Assembly: GCA_003138355.1 (NCBI GenBank)
Contig: PLFX01000026.1
Span: 1 to 64,000, forward strand
Reading direction: 5' to 3'
DNA: 64,000 bases
DNA from: Solirubrobacterales bacterium
Lineage (GTDB): Bacteria > Actinomycetota > Thermoleophilia > Solirubrobacterales > Solirubrobacteraceae
Position numbers and translations under genes: made by a program. Below the pieces are notes generated by a model. The model made no database searches. It was not told where the DNA came from and saw only the letters and a list, made by a program, of their open reading frames with translations. Positions 17,812 to 26,545 of this stretch are shown here, piece after piece (the stretch's first letter is position 1; each line of letters opens with the position of its first letter).

Positions 17812-18780
17812 ATGGCATTCCCCGATACGCGCCTGCGGCGGCTGCGGCGCACCGCCGCGCTGCGCGGTCTGGTGCGCGAGACCGACCTCTCGCCGGCGCA
17901 CCTCATCTCGCCGATGTTCATCGCGTCGAGCGGAGCGGCGATCGCGCTGATGCCCGGCGTCTCGCGCCTGGCGATCGAGGACGCGGTGCGCGAGGCGGGT
18001 GAGCTGGTCGCCCTCGGCATCCCGGCAACGATCCTCTTCGGCATCCCCGACGAGAAGGACGCCGACGGGTCGGGCGCTTGGGACGATGACGGGATCGTCC
18101 AGCTCGCGACGCGCGCGATCAAGGCGGCGCACCCGGAGCTGCTCGTCGTGACCGACCTCTGCCTGTGCGAGTACACGAGCCACGGCCACTGCGGTGTTCT
18201 CACCACGGACGGGCGCGTCGACAATGACGCGTCGCTCGAGCTTCTCGCCCGCACCGCTGTCAGCCAGGCGCGCGCCGGCGCCGATGTCATCGCACCGAGC
18301 GACATGATGGACGGTCGCGTCGGCGCGATTCGCGCGGAGCTCGACGCCGACGGCTTCGCCGAGACCCCGATCATGGCCTACTCGGCGAAGTTCGCTTCGG
18401 CGTTCTACGGGCCGTTTCGCGAGGCGGCCGGTTCGGCGCCCGCGTTCGGCGACCGGCGCGGCTACCAGATGGACCCGGCCAACGCGCGAGAGGCGCTGCG
18501 CGAGGTCGAGCTCGACATCGCCGAGGGCGCCGACATCGTGCTCGTTAAGCCGGCGCTGCCCTACCTCGACGTGATCAGGGCGGTCCGCGAGCTGACAAGG
18601 CTGCCGCTCGCCGCCTATAACGTCGGCGGCGAGTATGCGATGGTCAAGTTCGCCGCGGCCGCGGGCGCGCTCGACGAGCGCCAGACCGTGCTCGAGACGC
18701 TCACCGCGATCCGCCGTGCGGGTGCCGACATGATCATCACCTACCACGCCAAGGACGCAGCCGGCTGGATCGCGCAATGA
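17812..18780 (+). CDS. hemB: Porphobilinogen synthase (delta-aminolevulinic acid dehydratase)
   Basis: 322 residues. Condenses two 5-aminolevulinates to porphobilinogen, the second shared step of tetrapyrrole synthesis. Visible: zinc-site cysteines in [11 protein letters not shown] (C117, C119, C127), active-site Lys193 ([14 protein letters not shown]) and Schiff-base Lys246 ([11 protein letters not shown]). It is therefore the zinc-dependent type. ATG 17812 fits the family N-terminus ([16 protein letters not shown]). Its TGA overlaps the start of the ahb gene (ATGA), so the two are translationally coupled. Confidence 0.97.
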   Translation: MAFPDTRLRRLRRTAALRGLVRETDLSPAHLISPMFIASSGAAIALMPGVSRLAIEDAVREAGELVALGIPATILFGIPDEKDADGSGAWDDDGIVQLATRAIKAAHPELLVVTDLCLCEYTSHGHCGVLTTDGRVDNDASLELLARTAVSQARAGADVIAPSDMMDGRVGAIRAELDADGFAETPIMAYSAKFASAFYGPFREAAGSAPAFGDRRGYQMDPANAREALREVELDIAEGADIVLVKPALPYLDVIRAVRELTRLPLAAYNVGGEYAMVKFAAAAGALDERQTVLETLTAIRRAGADMIITYHAKDAAGWIAQ

Positions 18781-19844
18781 CCGCCACGCCAAAGCTCCGC
18801 AGCCGCAAAGACGGCGCGGCCATACCGCTAGACGACCTCGACCGCAAGCTGCTCAACCTCCTGCAGGGCAGCTTCCCCCTGAATGCGCGTCCCTATGGCA
18901 CGGTCGCGCGGCTCGCCGGGATCACTGAAGAACAAGCGATAGCTCGCACCGACGAGCTGCTGAGGGCGCGCATCATCCGCCAGGTCACGCCGATCTATGA
19001 CACGCGCGCGCTCGGCTACGCGTCGATGCTCGTCGCCGCGAAGGTCGACTCCGAGCACCCGTGGCGAGCGGCGCAGATCGTCAACGAGCACCCCGGTGTT
19101 TCGCACAACTACCTGCGCAACCACGAGTTCAACATGTGGTTCACGATCGCCGTCGAGCGCGACTCGCGCCTGGGCCTCGCGGGCACGCTGGAGGTGCTCC
19201 AGGAGCTGACGGGCGCGGTCTCGATCCGCGAGCTGCCCACACTCAAGCTGTTCAAGATCCGCATGGACCTCGAGATGGAGGGCGACACGAAGGCGCTCGC
19301 GAGCGCGGGGGCGGAGGCCGAGGCGGCGCCGCTCAGCGAAGTGCCCTACGAGGAGCTGGACATCGCCGTGATCCGCGCGACCCAGGGGGACATGCCGATC
19401 GTGCCTGAGCCCTACGCGCCCGCCGCGCAGCGGCTCGGCATGCCCGTCGATGCGCTGCTCGACCACCTGGCGGGCATGCGCGAGCGCGGCCTCCTGCGCC
19501 GCGTCGCCGCGATCCTTTTCCACCGTCGCGCGGGCTTCTCCGCGAACGGCATGGGCGTCTGGAAGGTGCCGGCGGAGCGGATCGCGGAGATCGGGCCGCG
19601 GATGGCCTCCTTCCGCGGGATCTCCCATTGCTACCAGCGCCCGACCTACGAGGACTGGCCGTACTCCGTGTTCACGATGGCGCACGGTCGCTCGAAGGCG
19701 GAGTGCGACGCGATCCTCGACTCGATCGAGGCGGACACGGGGATCGGCGAGCGCGCGACGCTCTACTCCTCGACCGAGTTCAAGAAGGTCCGCCTGCTCT
19801 ACTTCACCGATGAGTACCGCGCCTGGGAGGACAGGCACGCCTGA
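18777..19844 (+). CDS. ahbAB: Fused siroheme decarboxylase AhbA-AhbB (Lrp/AsnC-like)
   Basis: 355 residues made of two Lrp/AsnC-like halves. The first (about 15-165) has an HTH ([15 protein letters not shown]) and the ligand block [20 protein letters not shown]. The second (about 185-345) has a degenerate HTH and the AhbB-type block [20 protein letters not shown]. In the alternative heme pathway, AhbA and AhbB, usually separate, jointly decarboxylate siroheme to 12,18-didecarboxysiroheme. Homologous NirD-L/G-H act in heme d1 synthesis. Context (coupled to hemB, next to hemL) supports a tetrapyrrole enzyme over a transcription regulator. ahbC and ahbD are not in the window. Confidence 0.83.
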   Translation: MTATPKLRSRKDGAAIPLDDLDRKLLNLLQGSFPLNARPYGTVARLAGITEEQAIARTDELLRARIIRQVTPIYDTRALGYASMLVAAKVDSEHPWRAAQIVNEHPGVSHNYLRNHEFNMWFTIAVERDSRLGLAGTLEVLQELTGAVSIRELPTLKLFKIRMDLEMEGDTKALASAGAEAEAAPLSEVPYEELDIAVIRATQGDMPIVPEPYAPAAQRLGMPVDALLDHLAGMRERGLLRRVAAILFHRRAGFSANGMGVWKVPAERIAEIGPRMASFRGISHCYQRPTYEDWPYSVFTMAHGRSKAECDAILDSIEADTGIGERATLYSSTEFKKVRLLYFTDEYRAWEDRHA

Positions 19845-19960
19845 GCGTGCCCGCCCCGGTCCGGACTGACATCGACCAACGCTTGAAAGCGCTCCGCGCT
19901 CGGCCACACGCCCAGGACCTCCACGGAGCGCGCCCGACCGAGGCGGCTATCGTCCCCGCC

Positions 19961-21226
19961 GTGAACGATGGGGAATCCAGCGCGCTCTACGAGCGCGCCC
20001 GCGCCGTCCTCCCCGGCGGCGTCAACTCGCCCGTACGCGCGATGCGCGCGATCGGCCGCGACCCAATCTTCACCGACCGTGCCTCCGGCGCGCAGATCAT
20101 CGACGTCGACGGCAACGCCTACATCGACTACGTCTGCTCCTGGGGTCCGCTGATCGCCGGCCACGCCCACCCACAGGTGCTCGAAGCGATCGCCGCCGCG
20201 GCCGCGAAGGGCACGAGCTTCGGTGCTCCGACCGAAGCGGAGGTCGCACTCGCCGAGGAGGTCGCCCGCCGCATCCCGGGCGCGCAGATGCTGCGCATGA
20301 CCTCGTCGGGCACCGAGGCCGCGATGACCGCGATCCGTCTCGCCCGCGCGCACACCGGTCGCGAGAAGATCATCAAGTTCGCCGGTCACTACCACGGCCA
20401 CTCGGACGCGCTCCTAGCCGAGGCGGGCTCGGGTCTGCTCACACAGGGGATCCCGTCAAGCCCAGGCGTGCCGCGGGCGGTCACGGGCGACACTCTGGTC
20501 CTGCCGTGGAACGACGCGGCCGCGCTCGAGACGGCGATCGCCGGCGACGAGGTCGCCGCCATCATCGCCGAGCCGATCGCGGCGAACATGGGCCTCGTCC
20601 CGCCGGCCCCCGGCTTTCTCGAGCTGCTGCGCGAGCGCGCCACCGCGACTGGCGCGCTGCTGATCGCCGACGAGGTGATCACCGGCTTTCGCGTCTCCCG
20701 CGAGGGTGCCGCGGCGGCGGTCGAGCCCGACCTCTATGTCCTCGGCAAGATCCTCGGCGGCGGCCTGCCCGCGGCCGCGCTCGGCGGGCCGCGTGCGGTC
20801 CTCGAGCAGCTGGCGCCTGCCGGCGAGGTCTACCAGGCCGGCACGCTGTCGGGTAACCCGCTCGCCGTCGCCGCGGGGCTCGCGACGCTCGCCTTGCTCG
20901 ACGCCGCCGCCTACGCGCGCCTCGACGCAACGACGCAGCGCCTCGCGACTGGACTGCAGGAAGCCGCGCGGGGCCTGCCCGTCTGCGTGGTCGCGGTGAC
21001 GGGACTGGTCACCGTGTTCTTCACTCCCGATCCGCCGGCGAATCTCGACGAAGTCCGCGGCGCCGATCTCGACGCCCACGCCGCCTTCTGCCGCGAGCTG
21101 CTCGCGCGCGGCGTCTACCCACCCCCGTCGCAGTTCGAGGCCTGGTTTCCCTCGCTCGCCCACACCGACGAGCTGATCGACCGTACGCTCGAAGCCGCCG
21201 CCGGCGCCTTCGCGACGCTGCGATGA
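19961..21226 (+). CDS. hemL: Glutamate-1-semialdehyde 2,1-aminomutase
   Basis: 421 residues. Converts glutamate-1-semialdehyde to 5-aminolevulinate. Visible: LPGGVNSPVRAM, SWGPLIAGHAHP, SSGTEAAMTAIRLARAHTGR, KFAGHYHGHSD, DEVITGFRVSREGA and PLP-Lys263 in LGKILGGGLPAAALGG. GTG 19961 starts at the family N-terminus (NDGESSALYERAR). The frame is open 38 codons further up but that part is unrelated. The stop overlaps the next start (ATGA). Confidence 0.96.
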   Translation: MNDGESSALYERARAVLPGGVNSPVRAMRAIGRDPIFTDRASGAQIIDVDGNAYIDYVCSWGPLIAGHAHPQVLEAIAAAAAKGTSFGAPTEAEVALAEEVARRIPGAQMLRMTSSGTEAAMTAIRLARAHTGREKIIKFAGHYHGHSDALLAEAGSGLLTQGIPSSPGVPRAVTGDTLVLPWNDAAALETAIAGDEVAAIIAEPIAANMGLVPPAPGFLELLRERATATGALLIADEVITGFRVSREGAAAAVEPDLYVLGKILGGGLPAAALGGPRAVLEQLAPAGEVYQAGTLSGNPLAVAAGLATLALLDAAAYARLDATTQRLATGLQEAARGLPVCVVAVTGLVTVFFTPDPPANLDEVRGADLDAHAAFCRELLARGVYPPPSQFEAWFPSLAHTDELIDRTLEAAAGAFATLR

Positions 21227-21738
21227 GCTCGCTCGAGTCGCTGCGTGAGCTCCTGCTCGCCGAGGGCGAGCCGCTCGCCGGTGCGATGCGAAGCGCACCG
21301 ACCGCCGCTCCAGTCATCGGCCCGCTCGCAGCGGCCGGCCCGCGCGCGGCGCGTGACCGCGCCACCTACGAGCTTCTGCTCGAAGCGATCTACGAGGGTT
21401 ACCTGCTGCACTACGACCACTCGCGCCTGATCGAGACGAGCGACCCCAACCTGGCCCTGCTCGCGGGCGATCGCCTCTACGCGCTCGGCCTCGAGCGCCT
21501 CGTTGCGCTCGGCGACCTCGAGGCGGTGGGAGAGCTCGCCGAGGTGATCTCGCTGTGCGCGCTCTTGCACGCGCGTCGCCAGCCGGAGCTCTGTCGCGAG
21601 CTCTGGCTTGCCGCGGCGCGAGCGGTCGGCTACGGCGCGAGCCCGGCCCACGAGCGGGCCAAGCGGCTCCTCCGCGAGGGCTCGAGCGAGGCGCGCGCCG
21701 CGCTCGCGAGCGTAGTCGATCCGCCTGCCGTTGCTTGA
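21223..21738 (+). CDS. Hypothetical helical protein between hemL and qcrA
   Basis: 171 residues, predominantly helical, soluble, Ala/Leu/Glu-rich. No recognised family. A segment (YELLLEAIYEGYLLHYDHSR ... GDRLYALGLERLVALGD) reads like an all-alpha bundle. It has no signal peptide or Cys motif. It is translationally coupled to hemL (ATGA) and ends about 37 bp before the qcrA start, so it may assist heme supply or reductase assembly. That is inference from position only. Confidence 0.72.
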   Translation: MSSLESLRELLLAEGEPLAGAMRSAPTAAPVIGPLAAAGPRAARDRATYELLLEAIYEGYLLHYDHSRLIETSDPNLALLAGDRLYALGLERLVALGDLEAVGELAEVISLCALLHARRQPELCRELWLAAARAVGYGASPAHERAKRLLREGSSEARAALASVVDPPAVA

Positions 21739-21775
21739 CGATATTGTTCGGCGAGCCCGTCAGGGAGGACCCGTC

Positions 21776-22453
21776 TTGGCACCAGCGCGCAGACCGAAGA
21801 AGTCGCAATACACGCTCGACCGCGGGATGCCGGGGGCGTTCGAGGGCGAGACGGTTTCGCGTCGGCGCTTCATGACCGGCACGGTGCACGGCGCCGGGAT
21901 GCTGATGACAGCCGGCATGGTCATCCCCGCGGTCGGCTTCGCGCTCGGTCCCGTCTTCAAGAACGTGACGCTCGGCTGGCAGACGGTCGGGACGCCCGAC
22001 ATGTTCCCCGAGGACAACTACCTGCCGGTCGTGATCACGATCGCGCCGGGGATCGGCGAGGCCGGCAAGAGCACCGTCTACGTCCGCAAGCGCAACCCGA
22101 AGGTCGACACGCAGCCGGCCAGCGCTTCCAACCAGTGGGTGGCGATCACGTCGCGCTGCTCGCACCTGGGCTGCTCGGTGCTCTGGGTGCAGGCGGCCGA
22201 GCACTTCATCTGCCCGTGCCACGGCTCGGTCTTCGACGTCGAGGGCGTGCGCACGGCCGGCCCGGCGCCGCGCCCGCTCGACCGCTTCTACACGCGCCTG
22301 CACGATGGCTTCGTCCAGGTTGGTCCGCGCTACAGCGTCAACACCGAGCTGCGCGCGTTCTCGCCGCGCGACCCGGGCGAGCCGCTTGACGGCATCGGCC
22401 AGTACGCCTATCCGTCGCGCCCGACGGTGAGAAAGCTTCCGGGTCATGTCTGA
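21776..22453 (+). CDS. qcrA: Menaquinol:cytochrome c reductase Rieske iron-sulfur subunit
   Basis: 225 residues. A twin-arginine signal (SRRRFMTG at about residue 30) precedes a hydrophobic anchor. The Rieske [2Fe-2S] site is CSHLGC ... CPCHGS, two Cys/His pairs with the extra disulfide cysteines. The subunit takes an electron from menaquinol and passes it to the c-type heme. TTG 21776 is chosen because GGGAGGA lies 7 bases upstream (21763-21769). An upstream TTG at 21731 lacks this. Export would use Tat, and tatC is 4 kb downstream. The stop overlaps the qcrB start by 8 bases. Confidence 0.93.
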   Translation: MAPARRPKKSQYTLDRGMPGAFEGETVSRRRFMTGTVHGAGMLMTAGMVIPAVGFALGPVFKNVTLGWQTVGTPDMFPEDNYLPVVITIAPGIGEAGKSTVYVRKRNPKVDTQPASASNQWVAITSRCSHLGCSVLWVQAAEHFICPCHGSVFDVEGVRTAGPAPRPLDRFYTRLHDGFVQVGPRYSVNTELRAFSPRDPGEPLDGIGQYAYPSRPTVRKLPGHV

Positions 22454-23291
22454 GGCGCCGCCGAGACCGCGCCGCCGCCGCGGGCCGCGGTTGCCCAAGC
22501 CGCCCGTCCCGCCCGCTTTCCTGCCCCGCCCGCTGCCGCCGGGGACGCAGCGCGGCGCGCCGCGCACGGCTCTGGATCACGCAGCGGAGTCCGGCAAGGT
22601 CGTCGTCGACTGGATTGACGAGCGCACGCAGCTGTCGGGCGTGACGCGCTGGGTCATGTTCCGCAAGGTGCCGAGGGGCACCAACTGGTTCTACACGCTC
22701 GGCTCGGCGACGATGTTCGCCTTCCTCGCGCAGGCTGTAACGGGCGTCTTCCTGGCGATGTACTACCGGCCGGACGCCTCGGGCGGTGCCTACGAGTCGG
22801 TGCGCTACATCTCGACGAGCGTCTTCCTCGGCAACTTCGTCCGCGGTATGCACAAGTGGGGCGCGACCGTGATGGTCGTGCTGGTCTTCCTGCACATGGC
22901 GCGCACGTTCGTCTGGGGCGCCTACAAGTACCCGCGCGAGCTCAACTGGGTGATCGGCGTCACGCTGCTGATCCTGACGATGATCATGGGCTTCACCGGC
23001 TACCTGCTGCCCTTCGATGAGCGCTCCTACTGGGCGACGATTGTCGGCGTGAACATCAACGGCACGGGCCCGGTCATCGGCCCCTACCTGTCGGACTTCC
23101 TGCGCGGCGGCCCAGAGTTCAACGCGACGACGCTGTCGCGCTTTTACGCGATCCACATGCTGATCCTCCCGGGCGCGATCGCCGGGCTGATCCTCGCCCA
23201 CCTCTACCTGGTGACGAAGCTCGGGACTACCGCGCCGCCGTGGGTGAAGGCGACTCCGGAGGAGCCGGCGCTCGGCGAGGAGACGGCGTGA
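22446..23291 (+). CDS. qcrB: Menaquinol:cytochrome c reductase cytochrome b6-like subunit
   Basis: 281 residues with a Pro/Arg-rich N-terminal tail (about 45 residues) and four transmembrane helices. Heme b ligands are two His pairs: H-x13-H (MHKWGATVMVVLVFLH) and H-x14-H (IHMLILPGAIAGLILAH). The 13/14 spacing is that of b6/Bacillus-type subunits, while canonical bc1 has 13/13. This is only the N-terminal half of a full cytochrome b. The C-terminal part is encoded by the next gene. The stop overlaps the next start (GTGA). Confidence 0.94.
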   Translation: MSEAPPRPRRRRGPRLPKPPVPPAFLPRPLPPGTQRGAPRTALDHAAESGKVVVDWIDERTQLSGVTRWVMFRKVPRGTNWFYTLGSATMFAFLAQAVTGVFLAMYYRPDASGGAYESVRYISTSVFLGNFVRGMHKWGATVMVVLVFLHMARTFVWGAYKYPRELNWVIGVTLLILTMIMGFTGYLLPFDERSYWATIVGVNINGTGPVIGPYLSDFLRGGPEFNATTLSRFYAIHMLILPGAIAGLILAHLYLVTKLGTTAPPWVKATPEEPALGEETA

Positions 23292-24022
23292 ACCAGCGCG
23301 AGAAGGAGGCCTACCTCCGCGAGTACTCGATCCTGAAGGCCCAGGGCAAGCCGTTCTTCCCTTACGCGGTCGCGAAGGACTCGCTGATGGGCCTGCTGGT
23401 AGTCGTCGTCATCATCGTCCTCTCGCTGCTGTTCGGCGCTCAGCTGGGCCCGAAGGCCTCAGGCGCGACGACAACCTACGTTCCCCGGCCGGACTGGTAC
23501 TTCTTCTTCCTCTTCCAGCTGCTGCGCGTGATCCATCCGCCGGGCTTCCTTGGCGTGGCAACGATCGGCATCCCGACGCTCGGGATGATCCTGCTCTTCC
23601 TGCTGCCGTTCTACGACCGCAGTGCCGAGCGGCGAATCGAGCGCCGTCCGATCGCCGTTGCGACGCTCGTCTTCGTCGTTGTCGCGATGGCGCTGCTGAC
23701 GCTGCGAGGCGCCGCCGCCGGCTCGCCGACGGCGCTGACGATCTCTGCGCCTGCTGCCGTGAAAGCCGCCGGCAAGGGCGCCGTGTCCGAGTTCTACGCC
23801 GGGCGTGCGGCGTCCTCAGATGTGGGCTGCGGCGCCTGCCACACGATCGGCACCGCCGGCAACCCAGGGCCGGGGCCGGCGCTGACGCACGTCGGCTCGC
23901 GCATCCCGCTCGCCGGGATCGAGCGCACGCTCGTCAACCCCACGGCGCCGATGCCGTCGTTCAAGGGGCTGCCGCCGAAGGAGCTGACGGCGATCGCCAC
24001 CTTCATCTCCGACCTCAAGTAG
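23288..24022 (+). CDS. qcrC: Cytochrome b subunit IV fused to a cytochrome c domain
   Basis: 244 residues. An N-terminal subunit-IV-like part (about 1-140) has the quinol-site neighbourhood PRPDWYFFFLFQLLRVI and three helices, and a linker leads to one c-type heme domain: heme motif CGACH with axial Met likely in APMPSFKGL. This is the QcrC layout of Bacillus, where the fused heme c accepts electrons from the Rieske protein. Most actinobacteria instead have a one-piece cytochrome b and a diheme QcrC. A hairpin (GTAGGGC/GCCCTAC, 24019-24045) follows the stop. Confidence 0.93.
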   Translation: MNQREKEAYLREYSILKAQGKPFFPYAVAKDSLMGLLVVVVIIVLSLLFGAQLGPKASGATTTYVPRPDWYFFFLFQLLRVIHPPGFLGVATIGIPTLGMILLFLLPFYDRSAERRIERRPIAVATLVFVVVAMALLTLRGAAAGSPTALTISAPAAVKAAGKGAVSEFYAGRAASSDVGCGACHTIGTAGNPGPGPALTHVGSRIPLAGIERTLVNPTAPMPSFKGLPPKELTAIATFISDLK

Positions 24023-24156
24023 GGCTGCGGTGACCTCGGCCCTACCCTTGGTGGGTCGCGACGGTTGTTGAGGCCGAGGCCATCCTCGCCGGCTTGCCCG
24101 TGGGTAGTGTTTCCCGCGTCCTGCGCCGATCCTTATGGCCGCCACGTGATCGCCCG

Positions 24157-24858
24157 ATGAGCCCAGACTCTGCCGGCACGCTCGAGTCGGGCCAGGTCCG
24201 AGCGATGTTCGATCGAATCGCCGGCGTCTATGACCTGATGAACAGCGTGATGACGGCGGGCCTGCATCACCGCTGGCGCGCGCGAGCGGTCGAGCTTGCG
24301 GCGATCGGACCCGGCGACCGGGTGCTCGACGTCGCCACCGGGACCGGCGATCTCGCCGCGGCGGCCCTCGCCGCCGTGCGACCCGGGGGAGAGGTGATCG
24401 GCGTCGACTTCTCGGAGCAGATGCTCGCCCGCGCGCGGGCGAAGGTGCCCGGTGCCCGCTTCGAGACCGCCGACGCGCTAGTGCTTCCTTTCGTGGACGG
24501 CGAGTTCGATGCAACCACGGTTGGCTTTGGTGCGCGCAACTTCTCGGACCTCGAGCGCGGACTCGCGGAGATGATCAGGGTCACCAAGCCGGGCGGCCGC
24601 GTCGTCGTCCTCGAGATCACCCAGCCGACGCGCGAGCCGCTCGCGAGCTTCTACCGCACGTGGTTTGATCGCCTCGTCCCCGCGCTCGGCACGCTCGCCG
24701 GCGACCGCGCGGCCTACAGCTACCTGCCGAGCTCGGTTCGTCGTTTTCCCGAGCCGGCGCAGCTCGCTCGCGTGATGGACGGGCTCGGCCTCGGCGCGAT
24801 CCGCTACGTGCTGACCGCGGGGGGCATCATCGCGATCCACGTCGGGGTGGTCCGGTGA
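24157..24858 (+). CDS. menG: Demethylmenaquinone methyltransferase
   Basis: 233 residues, class I SAM methyltransferase. Visible: MFDRIAGVYDLMNSVMTAGL, SAM-binding VLDVATGTGDLA, FSEQMLARAR, VGFGARNFSDLERGL and the UbiE/MenG signature LEITQPTREPLASFYRTWF. Last step of menaquinone synthesis, consistent with the menaquinol reductase next to it. ATG 24157 matches the family start. The stop overlaps the prenyl synthase GTG (GTGA). Confidence 0.95.
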   Translation: MSPDSAGTLESGQVRAMFDRIAGVYDLMNSVMTAGLHHRWRARAVELAAIGPGDRVLDVATGTGDLAAAALAAVRPGGEVIGVDFSEQMLARARAKVPGARFETADALVLPFVDGEFDATTVGFGARNFSDLERGLAEMIRVTKPGGRVVVLEITQPTREPLASFYRTWFDRLVPALGTLAGDRAAYSYLPSSVRRFPEPAQLARVMDGLGLGAIRYVLTAGGIIAIHVGVVR

Positions 24859-25808
24859 CCGAGACATTGGCCGAGCCGTTCGATGCGATCCTCGAGCTCG
24901 CCGGCCAGCCGCTGCGCGAGGCGATGGCCACGGTGGAGACGCGCCTACGCGAGATCGCCGGCGTCGAGGCGCATGCGCTGCACACGATCGCGGCCGGCGG
25001 CAAGCGCCTACGGCCGCTGCTCGTGTTCGTCGCGGGCCTCGGCTCGAGCGCGCGCACGGAGCTCTGTCGCGCCGCCGCCGCGGTCGAGCTCGTGCACTCC
25101 GCGACGCTCGTCCACGACGATGTGCTCGACGACGCGCCGCTGCGGCGGGGCCACAAGACGGTCTTCGCCGCCGCCGGCCGCGAGGCGGCGACAGCGACCG
25201 GTGACCTGCTGCTGTCGAGCGCCTTCAGCGAGCTGGCTCGCAATGGCGCCGTCGACCAGCTCGTTGCACTCTCGGCGGCGTCCTCGGCGCTCGCCCGGGG
25301 TGAGCTCATGCAGCGCGCCGATGCCTGGCGCGCCGATGTGACGCTCGAGCGCTATCTGGAGCGCTGCGAGCTCAAGACCGCGCGCCTTTTCGCTGCCGCG
25401 TGCGAGCTCGGCGCGCTCTGCGCCCGCCGCCCGCCGCTCGGGCCGTTCGGCCGCGCCGTGGGCCTTGCGTTCCAGATCCTCGACGACGTGCTTGACATCA
25501 CCGGCCCCGCCGAGCGAACCGGCAAGCGCCGCGGCGCCGACCTGCTCGACGGCACCGTCACGCTCCCGCTGATCCTCGCGCGCGAGCGCTCCGCCGAGCT
25601 CGCAGCGCTCGACCTGCGCTCGGTCAGCGGCCCCGACGACGCCGACCGCGTCTGCGGGCTGATCGAGAACACCGGCGCTGCCGAGGAGGCACGCCGGCGC
25701 GCGCTCGATCTGGTGGCGACGAGTAAGCGCGAGCTGCCGCTGATGTCGCGCGAGGAACGTCGCGCACTGGAGCTCGTCGCCGACAGTCTCGTCGAGCGCT
25801 ACGCATAG
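24855..25808 (+). CDS. Polyprenyl diphosphate synthase (menaquinone side chain)
   Basis: 317 residues, all-helical isoprenyl synthase. First Asp-rich motif in LVHDDVLDDAPLRRG, second in FQILDDVLDI, plus GGKRLRPLL and the KTA region LKTARLFAA. Chain length cannot be read safely. Coupling to menG points to the heptaprenyl-to-nonaprenyl side chain of menaquinone. It is the last gene of the hem-qcr-men run. Its final codons form one arm of the perfect inverted repeat at 25801-25843. Confidence 0.93.
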   Translation: MTETLAEPFDAILELAGQPLREAMATVETRLREIAGVEAHALHTIAAGGKRLRPLLVFVAGLGSSARTELCRAAAAVELVHSATLVHDDVLDDAPLRRGHKTVFAAAGREAATATGDLLLSSAFSELARNGAVDQLVALSAASSALARGELMQRADAWRADVTLERYLERCELKTARLFAAACELGALCARRPPLGPFGRAVGLAFQILDDVLDITGPAERTGKRRGADLLDGTVTLPLILARERSAELAALDLRSVSGPDDADRVCGLIENTGAAEEARRRALDLVATSKRELPLMSREERRALELVADSLVERYA

Positions 25809-25843
25809 AGGGCCGGCGCCTTTGGCGCCGGCCCTCTATGCGT
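25801..25843. terminator. Perfect 20-bp inverted repeat across the stop codon
   Basis: Arms 25801-25820 (ACGCATAGAGGGCCGGCGCC) and 25824-25843 are exact reverse complements around a TTT loop. The left arm contains the end of the prenyl synthase gene including TAG. There is no T-run. It is very stable and symmetric and lies between convergent genes, so it probably works as a bidirectional terminator. Confidence 0.75.
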
Positions 25844-25939
25844 AGGCATCACGCGCCCGTGCTGTTGCAGAACGCTCCGTGTGTACCCGGTGCTGGGGGT
25901 TGGCGTCACGGGAAGCCCAGCCGGGCGGTCGCTCCATAT

Positions 25940-25977
25940 TTCTGATTTCGCTCGGGCGAAGCCCGACGAAATCAGAA
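25940..25977. terminator. Near-perfect inverted repeat at the 3' end of the zinc-ribbon gene
   Basis: TTCTGATTTCG (25940-25950), one bulged C, TCGGGC, loop GAA, GCCCGA, then CGAAATCAGAA (25967-25977). The right arm includes the TCA stop complement of the minus-strand gene. Together with the 25801 repeat it separates convergent transcripts. Confidence 0.7.
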
Positions 25978-26373
25978 GTCGAAGGGGACGATCAGGTCCG
26001 TTTCGAGGGCGCGCGCGAACGTGTCGATGTCGGCTTCCATGGACGCGCGCGAGACGCGGGCGAGCGTCGCCTGAAGCTTGCGCATCCCGCGGTCGAGCTC
26101 GCGGTCAAAGCGATCGACCGCCTCCTGGCTGAAGACGCCTGTGCCGACCCATTCGCAGTTCGGGCAGCGAAGCGTGACGCGCCAGTGGGCGCGACCGACC
26201 AGGTCCCAGTCGAGCGGCTGCACAAACGGACAGTCGCAGCCACCGCAGCGCCACAGCGCGGGATCGCCGGTGCTCGGGTCCTCGGGCCAGGCCTGCGTGT
26301 GGTCCGGCTTCGGCGGGCCTGCGAGCAGCTCGCCGGCCGCACGGTCCGGGTCGAAGTGGGTTTCGCTTGCCAT
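25972..26373 (-). CDS. Small zinc-ribbon-like hypothetical protein
   Basis: 133 residues. Two Cys-pair knuckles (CGGCDCPF and CPNCEWVG) about 30 residues apart suggest a structural zinc site. The rest is helical (FSQEAVDRFDRELDRGMRKLQ). No known function. No signal peptide. Divergent from tatC across about 170 bp. Confidence 0.72.
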   Translation of the reverse strand: MASETHFDPDRAAGELLAGPPKPDHTQAWPEDPSTGDPALWRCGGCDCPFVQPLDWDLVGRAHWRVTLRCPNCEWVGTGVFSQEAVDRFDRELDRGMRKLQATLARVSRASMEADIDTFARALETDLIVPFDF

Positions 26374-26489
26374 GTCCGCGATATCGACACGCTGGGGTCG
26401 CGGCTTGAGGCGTCGAACGCCGATCTCACTTGCGGGAAACTACGCGCGCAGCCGGGTGCGCGGGCGCCGACGCGCGTCGCTGGTGGGTT

Positions 26490-26518
26490 TTGACAAACCA
26501 CCGCACCGACTCCACAGT
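26490..26518 (+). promoter_or_regulatory. Candidate promoter of tatC
   Basis: A consensus -35 TTGACA (26490-26495) is followed by a 17-base spacer and a weak -10 CACAGT (26513-26518), 27 bases before the tatC ATG. The -35 sits in an imperfect dyad, GGTGGGTTT...AAACCACC. Confidence 0.4.
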
Positions 26519-26545
26519 GTCGCTCACGCTTTAACCTGGGGGTGC

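Noticed and set aside
18828-19907. Minus-strand frame over ahbAB
   Set aside because: Shadow of a strongly coding gene with an expected G/C bias at third positions.
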